62,060 nt of DNA from JAABRU01 sp050180235 (GTDB taxonomy: Bacteria; Desulfobacterota; Desulfobacteria; Desulfobacterales; Desulfococcaceae). The notes below the pieces were generated by a model. It did no database searches, had not been told where the DNA came from, and worked only from the letters and a program-made list of their open reading frames with translations. Position numbers and translations under genes: made by a program. Positions 25,985 through 36,100 of the stretch are shown here, piece by piece; position 1 is the first letter of the stretch; every line of letters starts with the position of its first letter. Location of the stretch: contig JBFXEJ010000023.1 of the NCBI GenBank assembly GCA_050180235.1, positions 1 through 62,060 on the forward strand, written 5' to 3'.

Positions 25985-27037
25985 ATGATATTCGGAAAAA
26001 AAATACAGTCGGTCGGTCTGGATATCGGTTCCCGGACAATAAAGGTGGCCGAGGCAGAGGAAAAGAAAAAAAAATGGGTGCTCAAAAAATTCGGCATGAT
26101 GGATATTGGCCCAGGTCTGATCGAGGACGGTTCCATACGGAATCCCGAAGGTGTTGCAGAAGCCATCCGTCAGTTGTTTAAGGCAAACCGGATTAAGGAA
26201 AGCAATACGGCCATCTCTGTGGGCGGATATTCTGTGATTGTGAAGAATATCAGCATTCAGACCATGGAGGAAACTCAGCTCCGGGAAACCATACAGTTTG
26301 AGGCTGAACAGTATATCCCCTTTGATATCAATGATGTAAATCTCGATTTCCAGATACTTGGCGAAAATGCGGAAAACCCCAATCAGATGGATGTGGTTCT
26401 GGTGGCTGCCAAAAAGGAAATAGTCAATGATTACGTGAATCTGGTGCAGATGGCCGGTCTGAATCCCTGTATTATGGATGTGGACGCCTTTGCCCTGCAG
26501 AATATCTATACGGCCAATTATGATACGGAAGGGGAAAATGTGGCACTGATCGATATCGGGGCCAACAAAACCACCCTGAATATTCTCAAAGGCACATTTT
26601 CTGTATTCATGCGCGATGTTTCCCTGGGATGCCATCAGATCAGTTCCAAAATTGTTTCTCTGTCCGGATGCAGTCTGGAAGAGGCAGAGGAACTCTACAA
26701 TACTGAAAAAAGTGACAAAATTTCCTCAAAGGAACTGGTGGATATTGTGACATCCGTGGTAACGGACTGGTGTACGGAAATACGGCGGGCCCTTGATTTT
26801 TTTTATTCCACATACCCCAATGATCAGATCCGGAAGATCGTTTTAAGCGGAGGCGGAGCCAATATCAAAAAATTCCGCCAGCTTCTGGGTGTGGAAACCT
26901 CATCTGAGGTTGAAATGATCAATCCTTTCAGCAAATTTTCGGTTGACAGCAGTTTCGACGATTCCTATCTGGAGAAAATTGCACCCCAGGCTGCCATTGC
27001 CATGGGACTTGCCATGAGAAGGGTGAATGACAAATGA
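25985..27037 (+). CDS. pilM: Type IV pilus assembly ATPase-fold protein PilM
   Basis: This 350-residue actin-like cytoplasmic protein is part of the inner-membrane alignment complex of type IV pili. It begins with FGKKIQSVGLDIGSRTIKVA (phosphate 1 motif) and has NVALIDIGANKTTLNIL (phosphate 2) and IVLSGGGANIKKF (adenosine motif). PilM binds the short cytoplasmic tail of PilN. It heads the pilMNOPQ order, with a 4-base overlap into pilN. Length and order match the family. Confidence 0.95.
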   Translation: MIFGKKIQSVGLDIGSRTIKVAEAEEKKKKWVLKKFGMMDIGPGLIEDGSIRNPEGVAEAIRQLFKANRIKESNTAISVGGYSVIVKNISIQTMEETQLRETIQFEAEQYIPFDINDVNLDFQILGENAENPNQMDVVLVAAKKEIVNDYVNLVQMAGLNPCIMDVDAFALQNIYTANYDTEGENVALIDIGANKTTLNILKGTFSVFMRDVSLGCHQISSKIVSLSGCSLEEAEELYNTEKSDKISSKELVDIVTSVVTDWCTEIRRALDFFYSTYPNDQIRKIVLSGGGANIKKFRQLLGVETSSEVEMINPFSKFSVDSSFDDSYLEKIAPQAAIAMGLAMRRVNDK

Positions 27038-27780
27038 TACGGATTAACCTTTTACCCTATGTCAAAGCAAAGAAAAGAGAGAATGTCATCCAGCAGGTTT
27101 CTGTTTTCCTGCTGATTGTGCTGATCGTTGCTGTGGCTCTGATCTGGTACAACTCAAAACTCAACAAAGAGATTGAATCTCTGCTGGCACAGATAGATTA
27201 TACCAAAAAAGAGGTGGTACGGTATAAGAAGATTGCCGAAGAGGTTGAGGAACTAAAGCAGAAACTTGCACTGCTCAAGAAAAAACTTGAAATCATTGAA
27301 CAACTGGATGCGGATCGGGAAACAGCCTATACAGTTGTCAGTTATATGTCAGAAGTGGTTATTGACAGAAGAAAGAAAAAACGGCTGTGGTTCACAAAAC
27401 TGTCTGCCATTGAGCAGAAAGCGAAAAAGGCGGCACCCCCGGCCAAGGGGAAAAAAGGGAAGTCTGCTGAACCTGCACCACAGGAAGTGGAGGTGGAGAA
27501 AACAAATGTCGCCATCAGCATAGAAGGGATTGCCCTTGATGACAAAACCGTGGCCGATTTTATGACCCGGCTGGGGGAATCAGGACTGTTCACAGATGTA
27601 AAACTCATTACACTGAGACAGCAGGGCATGAAAACAGGAGGCAAAGAGGAGATCAATCTCAAAGGTTTTCAGATTGACTGTAACAAACCTCCCGTGAAAA
27701 AACCGGATACTGCAACCGCAGCAGGTGACAAAGAAGAGAAAACTGCAACCGCAACAGATGCCAAAGAAGAGAAAAAATGA
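27034..27780 (+). CDS. pilN: Type IV pilus inner-membrane protein PilN
   Basis: The 248-residue protein opens with MIRINLLPYVKAKKRENVIQ. INLLPY is the PilM-binding signature. One TM helix (about 24-43) and a coiled coil (about 46-95) follow, then the periplasmic fold. It is longer than usual because of an Ala/Lys/Pro-rich insert near 130-155 and a low-complexity Thr/Ala/Lys/Glu tail (about 225-248). It overlaps pilM and pilO by 4 bases each. It forms a heterodimer with PilO. Confidence 0.93.
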   Translation: MIRINLLPYVKAKKRENVIQQVSVFLLIVLIVAVALIWYNSKLNKEIESLLAQIDYTKKEVVRYKKIAEEVEELKQKLALLKKKLEIIEQLDADRETAYTVVSYMSEVVIDRRKKKRLWFTKLSAIEQKAKKAAPPAKGKKGKSAEPAPQEVEVEKTNVAISIEGIALDDKTVADFMTRLGESGLFTDVKLITLRQQGMKTGGKEEINLKGFQIDCNKPPVKKPDTATAAGDKEEKTATATDAKEEKK

Positions 27781-28412
27781 AAAAACCTCAGTTAGCATCC
27801 AAAGAGTCGCCCAAAAAGCCGTCCGGACTTTCTCTGAATTCACTGGATCCCTTTCTGGAGAAAGTCAGCAAACTGTCAAAAACGCAGAGAATTCTGATTT
27901 GTATCCTGGTGCTGACAGTCATGATCGGACCGTCCGTGTATTTTCTTTATATTCCCAAGCATCAGGAGATAGAGAAACTGACCGGCGAATACAATACCCT
28001 GACTGCGGAACTCAATGAACTTAAAAAAATAGCAAGTCAGCTCAGCAAATACCAGGCCGAAATGAAAGCAGTGGAGGCGCAGTTTGCCATTGCAAAACAG
28101 GCCCTTCCGGAAAATGAGGAAATTCCGTCCCTGCTGACAAATATTTCGCTTGCGGGGCAGGATTCCGGGCTGGAATTTCTGCTGTTCAAGCCTGAAAAGG
28201 AAAATCCTGCCGGATTTTATGCGGAAATTCCTGTTTCCATAAAGGTGATCGGCGGCTATCATGAACTGGTGACTTTTTATCAGAAGGTTGCCCGTCTGTC
28301 CCGTCTTGTGAATGTCAAAGATATCAAAATCAGCACGGTAACGAAAAAAGAAGATACGGAAACAAATCTGGATATATCCTGTACTGCTGTTACATACAAA
28401 TTTTTGGAATAG
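27777..28412 (+). CDS. pilO: Type IV pilus inner-membrane protein PilO
   Basis: This 211-residue protein has a TM helix near 40-60 (ILICILVLTVMIGPSVYFLY), a coiled coil (about 63-105, EKLTGEYNTLTAELNELKKI) and a ferredoxin-like periplasmic domain (LPENEEIPSLLTNISLAGQD, then IPVSIKVIGGYHELVTFYQK). These are the standard PilO features. It sits between pilN (4-base overlap) and pilP (45 bases). It links the inner-membrane ring to PilP and the secretin. Confidence 0.93.
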   Translation: MKKPQLASKESPKKPSGLSLNSLDPFLEKVSKLSKTQRILICILVLTVMIGPSVYFLYIPKHQEIEKLTGEYNTLTAELNELKKIASQLSKYQAEMKAVEAQFAIAKQALPENEEIPSLLTNISLAGQDSGLEFLLFKPEKENPAGFYAEIPVSIKVIGGYHELVTFYQKVARLSRLVNVKDIKISTVTKKEDTETNLDISCTAVTYKFLE

Positions 28413-28457
28413 CCGGTACAGACAACATTGAAAAAAAGAGAAAACAGGGCATTGATT

Positions 28458-29504
28458 ATGGACAGATATCGTATCTTGCGCAATATTGCTTCCGGATGGA
28501 TTGCCATTTCTGTGATATGTCTGCTTCTGTGCGGATGCGGAGATCAGGCTCCGGAACCTCCCCCCAAACCCAAAGAAATCCGAAAGAAAATCGCTGCCAG
28601 GCCCGGGCCTCCGAAAAATGGGACCCTTGCATCGGCTGATATATCTGCGGAGGGCAAACCCGGGGAAGGAAAAACCGGAACATCCGAATCAGGAAAAGCT
28701 GCTCCGGGTTCTGACAAAGCTGTGTCTGCTCCGGTGACAGCGGCAGATGGCACTGCTCCGAAAGCGGAAGTGGCAAAAGCGCAGCCGGTGCAGGCAGTTC
28801 CGGCAGATGACAAAGCCGCCGGCACCTCTCCAAAAAAGCCGCAGGAAGCAGGTCAGCAGACTGTGCAGACCGGCACCGGGGAAAACAAAGACACGAAAGC
28901 GGCAGTTCCGGAAAAGGATGAAGCCGGGAAAACAGAAGCAGTTGCCGCAAAAACAGATCCGGAATCAGGATCAGGGGAAGCGGAAAAGACTGATGATGTA
29001 TCCCAGACTTCGGATAAACCGGCAGAAGGTGAGGAAGATACCCTTGCTGCTGCCATTGCCGGTATGGATGCCGAAGATGCCGATAAATTCACTGCTCTAT
29101 ACAACCCAAAGGGTAAAGCTGATCCCTTTGAACCCCTGCTGAGGGAAGAAAACAAAAAAGCGGAAAAACCGCCTGAACAGAAAGAGGAAGCAGTTTCATC
29201 CAAACCCAAACCCCCGCCGCGGAGGCTGACTCCCCTTGAAAGACTGGATTTGGGCCAGTTGAAACTGGTGGGAATAATCCGGGCCGAAAACGGCAACAAG
29301 GCTTTGGTGGAAGAGGCATCCGGGAAAGGTTATATTATTGTCAAGGGAACCTATATCGGAATTCATTCAGGAATTGTGGTCGATATTCTGCCGGATCGGG
29401 TTGTGGTGGAAGAACAGGATGAGGATGTGCTGGGAAAAGTGACTGTGAGAAAAAGAGAACTGAAATTCAACAGACCTGAGGGAGAAGACTATTATGAAAT
29501 GTAA
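28458..29504 (+). CDS. pilP: Type IV pilus lipoprotein PilP with long low-complexity linker
   Basis: The protein has 348 residues from ATG 28458, preferred over TTG 28428 because the product then begins with a compact lipoprotein signal (ASGWIAISVICLLLCGC, acylated Cys near 27). About 190 residues rich in Ala, Lys, Glu and Pro follow. The conserved PilP region comes last: DPFEPLLRE, LTPLERLDLGQLKLVGII, GKGYIIVKGTYIG, then KVTVRKRELKFNRPE. Typical PilP is near 180 residues, so the linker nearly doubles it. PilP couples the PilN/PilO complex to PilQ. Confidence 0.9.
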   Translation: MDRYRILRNIASGWIAISVICLLLCGCGDQAPEPPPKPKEIRKKIAARPGPPKNGTLASADISAEGKPGEGKTGTSESGKAAPGSDKAVSAPVTAADGTAPKAEVAKAQPVQAVPADDKAAGTSPKKPQEAGQQTVQTGTGENKDTKAAVPEKDEAGKTEAVAAKTDPESGSGEAEKTDDVSQTSDKPAEGEEDTLAAAIAGMDAEDADKFTALYNPKGKADPFEPLLREENKKAEKPPEQKEEAVSSKPKPPPRRLTPLERLDLGQLKLVGIIRAENGNKALVEEASGKGYIIVKGTYIGIHSGIVVDILPDRVVVEEQDEDVLGKVTVRKRELKFNRPEGEDYYEM

Positions 29505-32500
29505 CTGTGCAGGGACCTCCCGCTACGGAGTTATTCCCATATCCCTTACCGTTTTCATGATGCTTGCTGTCATCTGCGCATGGGTGTCACCCGGACGGGC
29601 GGATGATGTTTTGGGCAAATATATTGAGAACGTAAAGATTACGGATCATCCCCAGTCCATTGACATACTGATTCAGGGGAATCAGACACTGACCTACACT
29701 TCTGTCAGGCAGATTTCTCCGATGGGCCTTATCCTGTATTTTTCCAAAACCCGTCTCAATGCCACAGAAACTTTTTTCACACCGCCCAATCCGGTGCTTC
29801 AGTCGGTCAGTGCCTCCCAGATAGTGGACACATCCAAAATTGAGATATATTTAAAAAAAGATGCCTTTTATGAAATCCGCCGGGAAGGCTCGGGTATGCG
29901 GGTGTCTTTCAGCAAAACAGCCACTATGCCGGCTGCATCCCCAAGTCCGGAACCACTCCCATCCTATACCGCTGAATCAGCTCCCGTATCTGTGTCTTCT
30001 CCCGCCCCTGCCTTTACTGCGGAGCCGGTTTCCAGGGCTGTATCCGGTGTAAACCAGCTCCAGTCCGTATATGCAGCAAAATTTGGTGACAGTCTCAAGG
30101 TTTTTGTGGGAGCCAGCAGCATGATCACCAATTACCGATCCTTTATCATAGACAGCCCCCCCCGCATTGTTTTCGATATTTTCAATATCCAGAGTCCCTA
30201 TTCCGGCGAAAAAGTGATACCGGTCAATACCAAATGGGTCAGCCAGATCCGCTATTACAATTATTCCGACAGGGTACGGGTCATTTTGGAAACCCAGGCA
30301 GCCTATCTTTCGGGTTTTCAGGGAATTCCGGTTGAAAACGGACTGCTGATCCAGATGGGGGAAGGCATTGTGGCGGCTCCGAATGACAGGCAGCCTGCTC
30401 CGGCTGAAACAGTGGATGCAGGTTCTGTATCCGGGGCAGTCCGTCTGCAGTCTGTCTATGCCACGCAACTGGATAAGGGCATGCTGGTGACTGTCCGGGG
30501 CAGCGGTCCCATAAGCAGCTATAAAACATCGGTGACAAATGAACCACCCAGAATTATTGTGGATATGAGCGGAGTTGAGAGCCCGTATGAAGGGGAGAAT
30601 TCTTTTCCTGTGGATACCCAGTGGGTCAAAAACGTCCGGCACCAGCGCACTGCTGACGGAGTGCAGTTGACGATTGAAACACGGGAACCCTGGCTTTCGG
30701 CGTTTTCAGCCCATCCGGACAAAAACGGGCTGGTGGTTCATATTGGGACAGGACAGGGAATTGCGGACACCGGTATGCGTTTCACTGCATCCTCCCCGCC
30801 TCCGCAGCCCCGTACTTCAGCCACTGTCCCTGTGGACAGTTCCAAACCCGCGAAGGTGGAAAAAATTGATTTTCTGAGCATGGATGCCGGAAAGTCTTTG
30901 CTGGTTGTGGGAACAGACAGACCGGTACAGTATGAGGTGATGGAGTCAGGGGACAGAAAACTGGAACTGAAACTTTTCAACACAGGGCTCCCGGATCGTC
31001 ATGTCCGTCCACTTATAACAGACCGTTTTGAAAGCGCAGTGGATCAGATCAATCCTGTGCGCAAGGCAGATATGAAAAACACAGCCCTGTTTGCCATACA
31101 GTTGCGGGAGTCTGTGCCGTATTTTGTGGAGCAGGAAGGGGGAAATCTCAAGATTCATTTTGAGGCATCATCCATATCCCCAAAACCCGTCACATCCATT
31201 CCGACCATAGCGGTATCCCCTGCACCGCCGGCATCCTCTGCCCCAGCCGCCGCTGCATTGCCGCCGGCAGCCTCTGTATCAGCAACGCCTCCCGTTTCTG
31301 ATGGCACTGCGGCACTCAGTCCGGATGCCGGTCTGAAGACTCCCGATCCCACTTCTGCGCCCACAGAGGGTATGACAGATGCGGACACCGGTTTTTCCGT
31401 GGATGAGGTTCCTGAATACACCGGAGAAAAGATTGCTCTGGATTTTTACGAAACCGACATCAAGAATGTGTTCCGCATACTGCGGGAAATCAGCGGAAGA
31501 AATTTTGCTGTGGACAAGGATGTCACCGGCAAGGTGACTCTGACCCTGGCTGAACCGGTTCCCTGGGATCAGGTGCTGGATCTGATTCTGAAGATGAACC
31601 AGTTGGGCAAAACCGCAGAAGGCAATATCATCCGCATTGCCACACGCAAAACGCTCGATGATGAGGAAAAAATGCGGCAGGATAAAAGAACAGCCGAGCT
31701 GACCCTGCGGGATCAGCAGAAGCAGATGGAGCCTCTTATCACAGAATATATACCGGTCAACTATTCCAAGGCCAAAGCGGAAATAGCTCCGCATATTGAA
31801 AAAATCCTGACCAAAGACCGGGGAAGCGTGAGTGTGGATGATCGGACAAATATGATCATCCTGACAGACACTGCTGACAGGATCAAACAGGGAAAAGATC
31901 TGATCCGCAAACTGGACAGGGTGACACCCCAGGTCATCATTGAGGCCAGAATCGTGGAGGCCAGCGAGTCTTTCTCCCGTAAGGTCGGAACCCAGTGGGA
32001 AATGGCCATCGGAGTGCAGTCGGTCGGAACAACTGATGAGGAAGCGGACGGTGATGTGGCAGCCGGTGTCACCGGCTTGACAGATGAGGTGGCCGAGATG
32101 ATTGCGGAACGGGTGGGTGTGGGACGCCAGAAGGGATATAATGAACTGGGCGGCACATACGGTTTCAATACGGCCATGAACTTTCCTGTTGCCGCTGATG
32201 ATTACGGCAGTTTCGGATTCAATTTTGTCAGGGTCGCGGGAACGCCTCTGCTGCTCAATGCCAAACTGCAGGCCATGGAATCCCAGGGCGAGGGAAAAAT
32301 TGTTTCCGCTCCCAAGATTGTCACCCTTGACAACAAAAAAGCCGTGATCAGGCAGGGTGTGGCTTGGCCCTATCAGACGGTGGAGGACGGAGAGGTAAGC
32401 CTGAATTTCAAGGATGTGGATCTGCTGCTGGAGGTTACTCCCCATGTGACACCGGACAACCGGATTGCCATGACCATCAATATCACCAAAAACGATATAG

Positions 32501-32763
32501 GAGATATGATTGAGGGTCAGCAGTCTTTTAACACAAAGGAAGCCCAGACTGAACTGCTGGTCAATGACGGTGATACCGTAGTCATCGGCGGCATCATCAA
32601 AACTACTCAAACTGACAGCACAACCGGCATTCCGGGGCTGGCAAAAATCCCGATTCTCGGCTGGCTTTTCAAGAAAGCGGAAAAAACTGAGCGCAAAGAG
32701 GAACTGCTGATTTTCATCACGCCCAGGATTGTGCAACTGGAGCAGAGGACAGCACAGTTTTAG
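29494..32763 (+). CDS. pilQ: Type IV pilus secretin PilQ with four AMIN domains
   Basis: This 1089-residue outer-membrane secretin forms the pore for the pilus. A signal peptide (about 1-36) is followed by four AMIN-like peptidoglycan-binding domains (about 42-135, 187-292, 312-415, 450-550), divided by Pro/Ala/Ser linkers. The secretin N0/STN domain (about 645-715, LDFYETDIKNVFRILREISG), N1 (about 735-810) and the secretin core (about 815-1085, with SQGEGKIVSAPKIVTLDNKK and GIPGLAKIPILGWLFKKAEK) come next. Usual PilQ has one or two AMIN domains and about 700-900 residues. It overlaps pilP by 11 bases. Confidence 0.95.
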   Translation: MKCNCAGTSRYGVIPISLTVFMMLAVICAWVSPGRADDVLGKYIENVKITDHPQSIDILIQGNQTLTYTSVRQISPMGLILYFSKTRLNATETFFTPPNPVLQSVSASQIVDTSKIEIYLKKDAFYEIRREGSGMRVSFSKTATMPAASPSPEPLPSYTAESAPVSVSSPAPAFTAEPVSRAVSGVNQLQSVYAAKFGDSLKVFVGASSMITNYRSFIIDSPPRIVFDIFNIQSPYSGEKVIPVNTKWVSQIRYYNYSDRVRVILETQAAYLSGFQGIPVENGLLIQMGEGIVAAPNDRQPAPAETVDAGSVSGAVRLQSVYATQLDKGMLVTVRGSGPISSYKTSVTNEPPRIIVDMSGVESPYEGENSFPVDTQWVKNVRHQRTADGVQLTIETREPWLSAFSAHPDKNGLVVHIGTGQGIADTGMRFTASSPPPQPRTSATVPVDSSKPAKVEKIDFLSMDAGKSLLVVGTDRPVQYEVMESGDRKLELKLFNTGLPDRHVRPLITDRFESAVDQINPVRKADMKNTALFAIQLRESVPYFVEQEGGNLKIHFEASSISPKPVTSIPTIAVSPAPPASSAPAAAALPPAASVSATPPVSDGTAALSPDAGLKTPDPTSAPTEGMTDADTGFSVDEVPEYTGEKIALDFYETDIKNVFRILREISGRNFAVDKDVTGKVTLTLAEPVPWDQVLDLILKMNQLGKTAEGNIIRIATRKTLDDEEKMRQDKRTAELTLRDQQKQMEPLITEYIPVNYSKAKAEIAPHIEKILTKDRGSVSVDDRTNMIILTDTADRIKQGKDLIRKLDRVTPQVIIEARIVEASESFSRKVGTQWEMAIGVQSVGTTDEEADGDVAAGVTGLTDEVAEMIAERVGVGRQKGYNELGGTYGFNTAMNFPVAADDYGSFGFNFVRVAGTPLLLNAKLQAMESQGEGKIVSAPKIVTLDNKKAVIRQGVAWPYQTVEDGEVSLNFKDVDLLLEVTPHVTPDNRIAMTINITKNDIGDMIEGQQSFNTKEAQTELLVNDGDTVVIGGIIKTTQTDSTTGIPGLAKIPILGWLFKKAEKTERKEELLIFITPRIVQLEQRTAQF

Positions 32764-32774
32764 GCATATCCCGG

Positions 32775-32805
32775 ATAATCTGCCGCCAAACAGGCGGCAG
32801 ATTAT
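32775..32805. terminator. Hairpin after pilQ
   Basis: ATAATCTGCCGCC and GGCGGCAGATTAT form a perfect 13-bp stem with a 5-base loop, 11 bases after the pilQ stop. No long T tract follows, so it may act as a terminator or as an mRNA-stabilising stem. Confidence 0.55.
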
Positions 32806-32807
32806 AT

Positions 32808-32903
32808 GATTTACAGAAAAAGAATATCCCGGAAAAGCAGCGAAAGCTTCCGGGTTTTGCCCTGTGCCTGTGAACTGAACCGGGATATTTATTTTCATAA
32901 ATC
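32808..32903. mobile_element. MITE-like element with inverted ends
   Basis: GATTTACAGAAAAAGAATAT followed by CCCGG on the left is inverted on the right as CCGGGATATTTATTTTCATA followed by AATC. The right half, from CCTGTGCCTGTGAACTGA onward, is nearly identical to 59021-59065. The element is 96 bases long with no coding capacity. Confidence 0.6.
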
Positions 32904-33066
32904 ATAAAGGTCAGGTTCCCGGAATGTGAAACTCCAGAGATTGTGTGTAAGCAGGGATTTCAGAAAGCTGAAAAACCCTGTTTGCACACAATCCCTGCAG
33001 TTATTGCAGGGACGTTCAGAAACACACCCGCAATCCCGTCAGGTTAAGGACGGGGTATGACTGATT

Positions 33067-33086
33067 TCCGTAACATATGTTACGGA
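33067..33086. promoter_or_regulatory. Perfect 20-bp palindrome TCCGTAACATATGTTACGGA
   Basis: A perfect dyad lies 100 bases upstream of the lipoprotein start and is followed by TATTTTTATATAAA. It could be an operator for a dimeric regulator. It could also be an 8-bp stem with an ATAT loop and T tract ending the pil transcript. Confidence 0.5.
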
Positions 33087-33186
33087 TATTTTTATATAAA
33101 CAACAGGAAATCTCAGCAGTCTGCCTGTTTGTCCGCAGGCTGTGGCGCAAAAGGAAGAATCAATTTTCAGACAGAAAGGTGTTGCC

Positions 33187-36100
33187 ATGAAAATACACAT
33201 TTGCAAATCTCTGGTTTTATTTTTTATTATTGTAAGTCTTGCTTTCAATCTGAGCGGGTGCGGTTCAAGCGGAGGAATGGATGACAGCGAGGACACTGGT
33301 GACGGCACATCGACCACTGTTGTTGAACCGGCAGCCATTGAAATGACCACCGGCAAAACCGAAATTCCTGCCGATGGCATCAGTTCCACCACCATTACGG
33401 CAGCTATGGCAGGCAGCACTGGTGAACCCGTGTCTCAGGGAACCTCTGTCACTTTTAGCACAACTTTGGGCAAATTTCCCAATGGTCAGACTTCTTATAC
33501 GGTGAAAACGCCGGATGAGACCGGGTCTGTTTCCACTTCCATTATTGCCGGAACTGTTGCAGGGACAGCCCAGATCAGGGGACTGGCCGGAAGTGTTTCC
33601 CAGGCCACTACCCTGTCTTTTACCGGCGAAGATACACAGCCAGCGGCCACCATTACCCTGACAGCAACACCGGACAAGATAGCCTCAGACGGTTTGAGTT
33701 CCTCAAAAATTACAGCCACACTGAAGGACAGTTCAGGAACCGCTGTTGCAAAAGGTATCTCCCTGATTTTTACCACCACATACGGCACATTTCTGAGCGG
33801 CGGACAGGCAGCGACTGTATTAACGGATGAAAACGGTTCCGGTTCAGTTTCCCTGATTTCTTCCACAACTGATGCCGTGGCCAACGTGGTCTGCTCTTCA
33901 GGCGGGATCGCTCAGGTTATTTCTGTGACTTTCAGTGACAGCATTACCCCCAATCTTCCGATAACATCAATTGAAATGACGCCCACACCGGATGCGGAAG
34001 TTACCATTGAGCCGGACGGATACAGTTCCACACCGATAACGGTCACATTAAGCGGAACCGGCAGTCTGTACAATACACAGGTAAAACTGACCACAACGCT
34101 TGGAAAATTTCCAAACGGACTACAGGAAATAGTATTGGCTGCAACAGAAGAAGGCTCAGTGGCAACTTCCCTTATTTCCATTAAGGGGCAGGAAGGTGAA
34201 GCAACACTGACAGCTTCCGCTGGCGGGGTTTCCCAGTCCACAAAAGTTATCATTGGCCAAAAAGGATCGGGCGTCCTTCCCAGCAGTATCAATGTCTCTG
34301 TTGGAAATGACAAACTGATATTCAACGGACTGACCTCCACGAATGTTGTTGTCAATGTCCTGGATTCGGAAGGAGAACCCATTGGAGATGGAGAAACTGT
34401 CTCATTGACGATTGAAGGACCCGGTTCTTTTGATGAGGATGAAAACAAGTCTTTTATATCCGGTGAGACTGTAAACGGCACGATAACTGATCTTACATAT
34501 TATGCCACAAGAACTGCGGATTCCTCACCGGGTGCGGTGACAATCAAGGCAACCACATCCAACGGTATCAGCGCGTCTGCAACCATAAACCTGGTGGAAG
34601 GTGCGATTATTCTCAGAACAAATCCATCCGGTGAACTGGTGGCAAACGGAAATTCGGAAAGCAAAATAACAGCGCAGTTGGCAGATGCGAATGGCAATGA
34701 GTTGCAGCATAATGGCATAACTGTCACATTTTCCACTGATTCCGGATTGTTTTCATCAAGCGAGGATACATTGGCGCGGAGCACCACAGATGAATCCGGT
34801 GCTTCGTCTGTCACTTATGTAGCCTCCACAGTGCCGGGGGAGGCAACCATCACGGCATTTGCAACCGGATACGGCAGCGCGAATGTCAAATTTACGCTGG
34901 TTTCCCAGCAGATAGCCTCTCTCAAACTGGAAATAAATGAACCTGTTTCTATTCCGGCAGACGGTGTCAGTTCCACCACGATTACAGCCACTGCCAAAGA
35001 CAGCGCAGGAAAAGCAGTTTCCAAGGGAACCAAAATAGATTTCAAGATTGATAATACCGGTCTTGGAAAATTTCCTAACGGAACAGGTGCATTTTCTGTG
35101 GAAACGCCGGATGAAAGCGGAACTGTTACCGTATCAGTCATCTCTGCCGGAAAAACGGCAGGAACCGCAACGATAACTGCAACAGCAGGAAATGTCACTC
35201 AGGGCGTTACGATGGATTTCACTACTGAAGGAGCGGATCCCCAGCCCAGTATCACATTGCAGGCCAGTCCGGCTGAGGTTACTGCGGACGGAAAGACAAC
35301 CTCCACAATAACTGCCACAGTAAATCAGGCGTCCGGTGATCCTGCTGCTGCGGGAACGGCAGTGACTTTTTCCACAACAATAGGTTCATTTCCCAATGGC
35401 ACCAGTTATACAACTGATGATTCCGGAAGTGTGACAGCAATTCTGCTTTCCGCTCCGGTAACGGCAACAGGGCCGGCCACAGTCACCTGTTCATCACTTG
35501 GTATTTCCAGAACCATTAATGTTCTGTTCAAATATGCTTATGTGCCGGGAGATCCCGATGCTGCAAAAAGCACTGTAACAGCAGAACCTGCAACTTTGGT
35601 GGCCGGTTCAGGCACAACAAGCACAATTACCGCTTTTGTGAAAGACAGCAACGGAAATCCGGTTGCAGATGGCACCATTGTTATCTTCAGTGCGGAAAAG
35701 GGAAAAGTCAATCCTTTTACATCGTCAACAAAAGACGGAGTGGCAACAACGACTTATACTCCGCCCAATTCCGAGGGACAGGATACCATCACTGTAAAAA
35801 TCATGAAAAATGCCGGAGGGACTGTCACCATTACGAAAGAAAACCTGATTACAATCATCGGAGCTGAAATTGTGGGAATTACCCTTTCAGCCAACCGCAC
35901 CAGCATTCCTATCAGTACGGAAAGCAGCACGGGAGAAGTGGTTCTCAAGGCAACGCCTACGATTCAGGGAGGCGGAGCCGCCCCGGATGGAACACCGGTT
36001 AAATTTACCATTATTCCCTCAAGCAACTACGGCGGATTCAGGGATGGAACTGAAATAGAGCCCGTTTTGGAAAATGTGGAAACCTCCAACGGAGTGGCGC

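Larger units (their letters stand above)
32764..33186. other. Region after pilQ: hairpins, repeat element and palindrome
   Basis: There is no gene in these 423 bases. It holds a terminator-like stem (32775-32805), a repeat-bounded element (32808-32903), an imperfect hairpin of TTGTGTGTAAGCAGGG with CCCTGTTTGCACACAA (32941-32990), a small hairpin TCCCTGCAGTTATTGCAGGGA (32990-33010), and a perfect 20-bp palindrome (33067-33086). Confidence 0.7.

Noticed and set aside
31279..32898. Long 539-codon minus-strand frame opposite pilQ
   Set aside because: It is the mirror of a strongly supported secretin gene, has no recognisable domain or ribosome binding site, and its composition reflects codon bias of the sense strand.
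33010..33186. Possible c-di-GMP or other riboswitch upstream of the lipoprotein
   Set aside because: I could not place the conserved GEMM core or any other known aptamer motif; only a palindrome and small hairpins are visible.
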